A DNA stretch of 64,000 bases, from NCBI GenBank assembly GCA_003389215.1, contig QQVP01000119.1, positions 248,001 to 312,000 on the forward strand, read 5' to 3'. Under the pieces are notes generated by a model. The model was not told the origin of the DNA and ran no database searches. It saw only the letters and a program-made list of their open reading frames with translations. The position numbers and the translations under genes are program-made. Shown one piece after another: positions 59,547 through 64,000 of this stretch. Source of the DNA: Planctomycetota bacterium (GTDB taxonomy: Bacteria > Planctomycetota > Planctomycetia > Pirellulales > UBA7805). The number at the start of each line of letters is the position of its first letter. Position 1 is the stretch's first letter.

Positions 59547-60866
59547 CTACTCGGCCGCTCGAACCGCGAGCACGCTGGCCTGCCCCTGCGGCGTGACGTT
59601 GATATTCACAAAGCTCTTGCCGGCGGCCGCTTCGTCATGCCGCACCACGTTGACGTCGCACGCCTCGTCGGGCGTCTCGTAGTTCAGCACGCGGAACAGC
59701 CGGCCTTGCTGCTGGGCGAGCAGCGAAGCGGCCAGCTCGATCATCCCGCCACCGGCCCCCAGGTTGCCCAGGTGACTCTTGGCCGCCACCACCGGAGGCT
59801 GCCCTCCGCGGTCTCCAAAGACGGTCGCGATCGCGGCGGCCTCGTCGGCGTCGCAGGCCCGCGTCGCCAGACCATGAGCGTGCACGTGCCCCACTTCGTT
59901 CCGCGCTAGCGATGCCTGGCGGAGGGCCGCTGCCAGGGCGTTGGCAATCGCCCGCCGACGGTCGGCGATCGAGGGGGCCCGCGTTACGGAGGACGATCCG
60001 ACGCCCACCACTTCCCCGTAGATTCTCGCACCGCGGGCGCGAGCCGCTTCCAGTTCTTCCAGAATCACGGCCCCCGAACCCTCGCCCAGCACCATGCCGG
60101 TGCGGTCGCGATCGAAGGGCCGCGAGGCCTCGGCGGGGGCCACGTGGTTGCCGGCCACCTCCTCGTGCTGCAGGGCGTGCAGCATGTTCATCGGATGTAG
60201 CCGCGTACCGGTCGCGCCGGCCACCATCACGTCGGCCGTGCCGCGGCCGATGATCTGGGCCGCTTCGCCCACCGCCAGGTTCGAGGCTGCTTCGCGCTGG
60301 GTGAGCGAGTTGCTCGGGCCGCGCAGGTCGTTGTAAATCGCCACGTGACTGGCCGGCATGTTCGGCAAGTAGAACAACAGCCACAGGGGACTTACCCGGG
60401 GCAAGCCCTGGGATCCCCACTGCTCATAGGCGAAGTCGCCCTTGTCGTCGACACACTGCTTCGCCCCGTCGACGAAGTCCTCGGGCATGGTGAGCATATA
60501 GTCGGAACCGAACACGCAGCCGGTCCGCTCGGGGTCGTAGTCGCCCATCGCCAGGCCGGCGTCTTGCAGCGCTCGTTGCGAGGCGGCCACGCCCATCATC
60601 GTTTCGCGGCACATCAGCTTGGTGCCTTTGCGGATCAGCTTTTTCTGATCCTTGGCCAGCTCGCCAAACTCGTCGATATGCCCGGTGAACTCGGCGGCCG
60701 GGGCGCCAAAGCGGGTTTCGCCGACGAAGGCTGCCAGCGCTTCGAGCGGACGCACGCCGCTGTGGCCGGCAGAGAGATTGTCCCACAGCGTGGCCGACGA
60801 TTGGCCGAGCGGGCTGACGACGCCGATGCCGGTGATTGCCACGCGGCGCGGTTGGGTGGGGCGCAT
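59547..60866 (-). CDS. Beta-ketoacyl synthase homologue lacking active-site Cys and one His
   Basis: The 439-residue product has the FabF/KAS fold: VAITGIGVVSPLGQSSATLW at the start, NDLRGPSNSLTQREAASNLA at the nucleophile elbow, EVGHVHAHGLATRACDADEA at the first catalytic His and AAKSHLGNLGAGGGMIELAA at the second. Aligned by eye with FabF (GPS-I-S-I-A-T-A-C), the nucleophilic cysteine is Glu192, and the second His (KSMTGH) is Asn368; His331 remains. Chain-length-factor subunits of type II PKS also lose the Cys. No acyl carrier or partner KAS is adjacent, so it is unlikely to condense by itself. Possibly a regulatory or partner subunit. Confidence 0.86.
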   Translation of the reverse strand: MRPTQPRRVAITGIGVVSPLGQSSATLWDNLSAGHSGVRPLEALAAFVGETRFGAPAAEFTGHIDEFGELAKDQKKLIRKGTKLMCRETMMGVAASQRALQDAGLAMGDYDPERTGCVFGSDYMLTMPEDFVDGAKQCVDDKGDFAYEQWGSQGLPRVSPLWLLFYLPNMPASHVAIYNDLRGPSNSLTQREAASNLAVGEAAQIIGRGTADVMVAGATGTRLHPMNMLHALQHEEVAGNHVAPAEASRPFDRDRTGMVLGEGSGAVILEELEAARARGARIYGEVVGVGSSSVTRAPSIADRRRAIANALAAALRQASLARNEVGHVHAHGLATRACDADEAAAIATVFGDRGGQPPVVAAKSHLGNLGAGGGMIELAASLLAQQQGRLFRVLNYETPDEACDVNVVRHDEAAAGKSFVNINVTPQGQASVLAVRAAE

Positions 60867-60933
60867 CGAAGTGACGCTCCGCGGGGAGGGAATTCGCCTG
60901 GCAAGGCCGGGCGGGTGAGGCCGTTAAGAGGGG

Positions 60934-61096
60934 CTAGAGCGCGTTTCGTTTATCTATCGCGTCTTGGCTAGCTGCGGCTGTGCTTGGCGACGTCGACCTG
61001 CATCGACGAATCTCCTGGATTCGCCTGCTTCGGTCTCCTTGCCAAACTTGCCTCGCCCACGCCAACGACGCTACACCTATACCAAACACGCTCTAA
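60934..61096. repeat. Dispersed intergenic element, copy D (163 bp)
   Basis: It starts CTAGAGCG and ends CGCTCTAA; the ends pair over about 12 of 14 bases. Bases 60992-61041 are identical to 648-697 in copy A over 50 nt, although the copies lie 60 kb apart. Length differs by one base from copy A. Confidence 0.75.
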
Positions 61097-61122
61097 ATTC
61101 TAGCCCTGCCGCCGGGCCCAGT

Positions 61123-61177
61123 CGAGATGACAGCGAGATGACAGCGAGATGACAGCGAGATGACAGCGAGATGACGT
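61123..61177. repeat. 11-bp tandem repeat (5 units)
   Basis: CGAGATGACAG repeats at 61123, 61134, 61145, 61156 and, with two changes, 61167. It lies between element D and the next gene and looks like a slippage-type microsatellite. Confidence 0.85.
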
Positions 61178-61273
61178 CGAATTGACCGCCAGCCGAGTCG
61201 CAGGCTCGCCAGTCCGTCGCGCCGCCGCGGCCCCAGGGAACTCGCAGTGGACTTGCGGCGATCCCGCGGCAAA

Positions 61274-62596
61274 TCAATAGCGGCCGTGGTACTTCGTCGC
61301 CGGGGCGCTGGCCGTGCCGGCCGGGGTCACGTTGCGGACCGCGGCCCCCTTGTTCTCGATGAAGATCAGCGTGTCGGCCCGGGGCGGCGCCGGACTGGTC
61401 AGTGGCAGCGAGAGCGGGCTCTTCATTTGCGGCACGGGGCTGGCGACCATGCCCAGCGAGACGAGCAACACCTTGTCCGAAGGCCAGCGGAACCGCTCCT
61501 GCAGCCGGCAACTACTCAGCTGCGGGACTTCCGTGTTCACCCATTGCTGGGCCGTGCCGGGGGCCTGCAGCTGGACCGCAACCATCTTCTCGACCTGGTC
61601 GTTGTGAAACTTCAGCACCGCGTCGATCGTCGAGCCGTCGAGCGAGAGCAGGGGGCTCAGCTCCAGCGTGTAGCCTTCGGTCAGCTGGGCCACGTCGGGC
61701 GTGTAGCCAGCCAGGCCGTTGGCACTGGCCAACACCCCGCGGACATATTGCCGTGAGCGGGTGCCGTTGAGAATCGTCGTTTGTCCGTTGTTCACCAGCA
61801 GGTGTGGCGAACTGTGCTGCTGATAATCGCTGCGGCGGCCCAACTCGGTGAGCAGCAGCGTGGCGTCCTCCTTGGCCAGCAGCCAGGCCTGAATGCCCTG
61901 CGTTTGCGTCGGCACCGGCCGCAGCATCTGCGAAGCGCGGGCTCGCCAGTTGGGATGCCCGACCGTGGCCACGCGGACGGTCATGGCCTGGGTTTCCGCC
62001 TCGGTGTTGACGAAGCGGTCAACAATTTCGCCGACAATCGCCTGCTTTTCGGGTGTGTGATAGACCCGCAGTGTGCCTCGCGTGGCGTTCAACACGGCGA
62101 CCTCTTCACCGTGCCAGGCTTCGTAGCCGGTCTCGCGGAGAATCCAGTCGACGATCGCCTGTTCGGGCTGGTTCGTCGAGGTCACCCGCAGCGTGTAGGG
62201 CGAGATGTCGTACTCGCGCCACACCTGGCCTTGGTCGTTGGGCAGGGTGCCGCTGCCTTTGGTCACGCGGGCAATCGGGGGGCGTGCGGTCGGGCCGCCG
62301 GTGGCTTGAGCGGTGCGAACACCGTCGCGGGGGGCGATCGGGTCCTCGGCCGCGGCCGGCACGACCTGCGAACCGGCGTCGTCGGCGGTCACCAGCACGC
62401 TTGCGCGGCCGCTCGATTTGTCATCGTCGGCGCGAGTAGCCGAACGGCTGTCGGTGGAGTCGGTCGCACGAGCGGTCGACTTTTCGCCCGGCGGTCGCCA
62501 GCGGACCGAGCCACGAGCGCGGCTGCTGGTTTGGGCGGCGGCCGAGTCGGCCAACAGGAACACGACGAGGGCGAACGCTACGAGCCGGGCGGACAT
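61274..62596 (-). CDS. Exported protein with secretin-N-domain-like segment (440 aa)
   Basis: I do not recognise a named family. It has a signal peptide (LVAFALVVFLLADSAAAQ), a Ser/Arg/Asp-rich disordered part to about 100, then a segment like secretin N domains or STN domains (REYDISPYTLRVTSTNQPEQ, WILRETGYEAWHGEEVAVLN, LRVYHTPEKQAIVGEIVDRF). The rest, with VNNGQTTILNGTRSRQYVRG, SPLLSLDGSTIDAVLKFHND and WPSDKVLLVSLGMVASPVPQ, recalls a secretin beta-domain but without the final pore signature. A type II secretion-like envelope role is an inference only. Confidence 0.78.
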   Translation of the reverse strand: MSARLVAFALVVFLLADSAAAQTSSRARGSVRWRPPGEKSTARATDSTDSRSATRADDDKSSGRASVLVTADDAGSQVVPAAAEDPIAPRDGVRTAQATGGPTARPPIARVTKGSGTLPNDQGQVWREYDISPYTLRVTSTNQPEQAIVDWILRETGYEAWHGEEVAVLNATRGTLRVYHTPEKQAIVGEIVDRFVNTEAETQAMTVRVATVGHPNWRARASQMLRPVPTQTQGIQAWLLAKEDATLLLTELGRRSDYQQHSSPHLLVNNGQTTILNGTRSRQYVRGVLASANGLAGYTPDVAQLTEGYTLELSPLLSLDGSTIDAVLKFHNDQVEKMVAVQLQAPGTAQQWVNTEVPQLSSCRLQERFRWPSDKVLLVSLGMVASPVPQMKSPLSLPLTSPAPPRADTLIFIENKGAAVRNVTPAGTASAPATKYHGRY

Positions 62597-62882
62597 GGGT
62601 CAGCCTCCTTGCTGAACCGGGAGTCGCGAATGTCGAAAAGCGGGCCGCGCGCGGGGCGCGGGGCGGGAGTATAGGGACGCCGCTCGGGTGCCACAAGGTC
62701 GATGGAGGCCCGGCGGCCGCCTCCGCGTGGGCGCGGCGGGGCCCCGCTATCACGCCCCAAAACCCTTCAAAACAAGCACTTGGGGATTTTTGGATTTTTC
62801 GTGTCACAAACCGCGGGGGCCTTCGCTTGGGAACGTAGCGAGAGTTGGTTCCCTTCAAACCCCTCACACAGGAGACACGAAA

Positions 62883-64000
62883 ATGAAGACCTCGCTCAAG
62901 TACACCGTCGTCGTCGTTCTTACCCTCACCCTCAGCATCGTCGCCAGCAGCGACTTGCTGGCCGCCAAAAAGGGCGGCAAAGGCGGCCGCAGCTTCAACA
63001 GCGGCGGAAACCGTGCTCGTAGCACCTCGATGCAACGTCGCAGCGCCCCGCAGCGTCGTAGCGCCCCGCGGATGAAGACCTCCCAGGCAGCTCGCGGCAA
63101 GAAGGCCACTTCGCACCGTGCCAACTTCGCCGGCAAGAAGGGCGGCCAAGCCCGCAACCTGAAGATGGCTCCGAAGAAGGGCGATTTCGCCCGCAATCAG
63201 CGTACGAACCAGAAGCGGAACTTCCCCACGGCCCAGCAGAAGCCGCGAATTCAGCCTCGACAGGGTGGTTTGCAGAAGCCTGGCAAGTTGCGACCGAACT
63301 TCCCTCGCCAGCCCGGCCTGCAGAAGCCCGGAAACCTGCGTCCGAACGTCCCTCGGAATCCCGGTTTGCAGAAGCCGCGCTTGCCAGGTCGTCCCGACAT
63401 CCAGCGTCCCGGTACGCGACCGAACCTGCCCGAGATGCCGAACCTGCCGGGTCGTCCGGGTGCCCGACCGACCCCGCCGATCACCAAGCCGCTGCCTCCG
63501 GTTGTGAAGCCACGTCCGCCGATCGTCAAGCCGCTGCCCCCGGTTGTGAAGCCTCGGCCGCTGCCCCCGATCGTCCGGCCGCTACCCCCGATCGTCCGGC
63601 CGCTACCCCCGATTTGTCCGCGACCCGATTGGTGCCGACCCCGTCCGCCTCGTTGCCACTGGTGGTACGACTGGTGCCCGCGGATTCGTCACTGCCAACC
63701 GCAAGACTGTGTCAGCTACTCGATCAACTACGTCGACGTCCCGGCCGAGGATGCGGTGGCGACGAAGTGGTACCTCGGCGTGTCGGGCCTGATGCTCGAC
63801 GGCAAGGGCTTTGGGATCGAGTCGGTTGAAGCGGGCTCGCCCGCCGAAGCCGCCGGTCTGGCCACCGGCATGGTGATCACGAAGGTCAACGGCGTCGAGA
63901 TCCTCGACACCGCCACGTTGGCCGAAGCGATCGCGACCTCGGTCGACGGGCTCCTCGAACTCGAGGTGATCGTCGAAGCCGGTGCCGAGCCGGTGCCCGC
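62883..64000 (+). CDS. Exported Arg/Lys- and Pro-rich protein with PDZ domain (cut by window end)
   Basis: The frame opens with ATG at 62883 after AGGAGA and remains open to the window end, at least 372 residues. It begins with a signal peptide (VVVVLTLTLSIVASSDLLAA), a basic Gly/Arg/Gln/Lys part, a repetitive part (GLQKPGKLRPNFPRQP, GLQKPGNLRPNVPRNP), a Pro-rich part (KPLPPVVKPRPPIVK, PLPPIVRPLPPIVRPLPPI), a short Cys/Trp segment (CPRPDWCRPRPPRCHWWYDW) and a PDZ domain from about residue 293 (WYLGVSGLMLDGKGFGIESV, AGSPAEAAGLATGMVITKVN). Cysteine pairs may form disulfides. The rest is beyond the window. Function unknown; surface or periplasmic scaffold is likely. Confidence 0.86.
   Translation, partial: MKTSLKYTVVVVLTLTLSIVASSDLLAAKKGGKGGRSFNSGGNRARSTSMQRRSAPQRRSAPRMKTSQAARGKKATSHRANFAGKKGGQARNLKMAPKKGDFARNQRTNQKRNFPTAQQKPRIQPRQGGLQKPGKLRPNFPRQPGLQKPGNLRPNVPRNPGLQKPRLPGRPDIQRPGTRPNLPEMPNLPGRPGARPTPPITKPLPPVVKPRPPIVKPLPPVVKPRPLPPIVRPLPPIVRPLPPICPRPDWCRPRPPRCHWWYDWCPRIRHCQPQDCVSYSINYVDVPAEDAVATKWYLGVSGLMLDGKGFGIESVEAGSPAEAAGLATGMVITKVNGVEILDTATLAEAIATSVDGLLELEVIVEAGAEPVP

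Larger units (their letters stand above)
60867..61273. other. Intergenic region of 407 bp with two repeats
   Basis: It holds copy D of the CTAGAGCG element (60934-61096) and a short 11-bp tandem repeat (61123-61177). No gene recognised. Confidence 0.6.

Noticed and set aside
61123-61177. 11-bp tandem repeat as operator array for the 61274-62596 gene
   Set aside because: It lies beyond the 3' end of that gene, not at its start, and looks like a simple slippage repeat.

Overview
The window is about 64 kb of GC-rich DNA (third codon positions strongly G/C) from a planctomycete, most likely a Pirellulales-type organism. The inference rests on several signs. There is a PEP-CTERM protein carrying a dockerin-like calcium-binding segment. 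Lysine-rich histone-H1-like tails are attached to several proteins. A redoxin/cytochrome c/copper-monooxygenase-like fusion and a multihaem lipoprotein sit side by side, and genes are widely spaced in short operons. No rRNA, tRNA, CRISPR array or prophage was recognised. Both edges cut a gene: a UDP-GlcNAc 2-epimerase-like gene on the left and a secreted PDZ protein on the right.

Layout. 1-6 kb: end of the epimerase, a BON-like protein, CysC, a PEP-CTERM surface protein and an acyl-CoA-dehydrogenase-like flavoprotein. 6-11 kb: glycogen phosphorylase, a deoxyhypusine-synthase-like enzyme and altronate dehydratase. 11-17 kb: a very large membrane-anchored protein with about 600 residues of Gln/Gly/Asp/Glu-rich low complexity, then nadB. 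17-23.6 kb: an ABC cassette related to GldA/GldF/GldG, with permease and GldG-like parts fused, plus a DUF4340 protein. 23.6-31 kb: serA and serC (serine synthesis), a TPR lipoprotein, an H1-like protein, an FHA protein and a lipoate ligase-like protein. 31-35.6 kb: glycine cleavage genes gcvT-gcvH-gcvPA-gcvPB, followed by the lipoate ligase. 35.8-39.5 kb: RNase R and a YhaM-type exonuclease. 39.8-42 kb: proS and a DUF4416 gene. 42-49.4 kb: a four-gene exported redox cluster (DUF1573 protein, tetrahaem lipoprotein, redoxin-cytochrome-copper monooxygenase-like fusion, unknown exported protein). 49.4-50.3 kb: a REP-associated tyrosine transposase (RAYT) bracketed by two near-identical palindromes. 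50.3-59.3 kb: yebC, a large TPR protein, an EndoIII-like/H1 fusion, and rbfA-infB-nusA transcribed as nusA-infB-rbfA. 59.5-64 kb: a ketosynthase homologue lacking active-site residues, an exported secretin-N-domain-like protein and the PDZ protein.

How the genes fit together. Serine (serA, serC) and glycine/one-carbon metabolism (gcv, with lipoate ligase for GcvH) lie together on the minus strand. RNA decay (rnr, yhaM) and translation/transcription factors (proS, nusA, infB, rbfA) form other blocks.

The most notable non-coding structure is two repeat families. One is the RAYT-linked palindrome (two flanking copies and one orphan 8 kb away). The other is a set of four dispersed intergenic elements ending in CTAGAGCG/CGCTCTAG, two of which share a 50-nt identical core 60 kb apart. 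In two cases the element's end supplies a neighbouring gene's stop codon.
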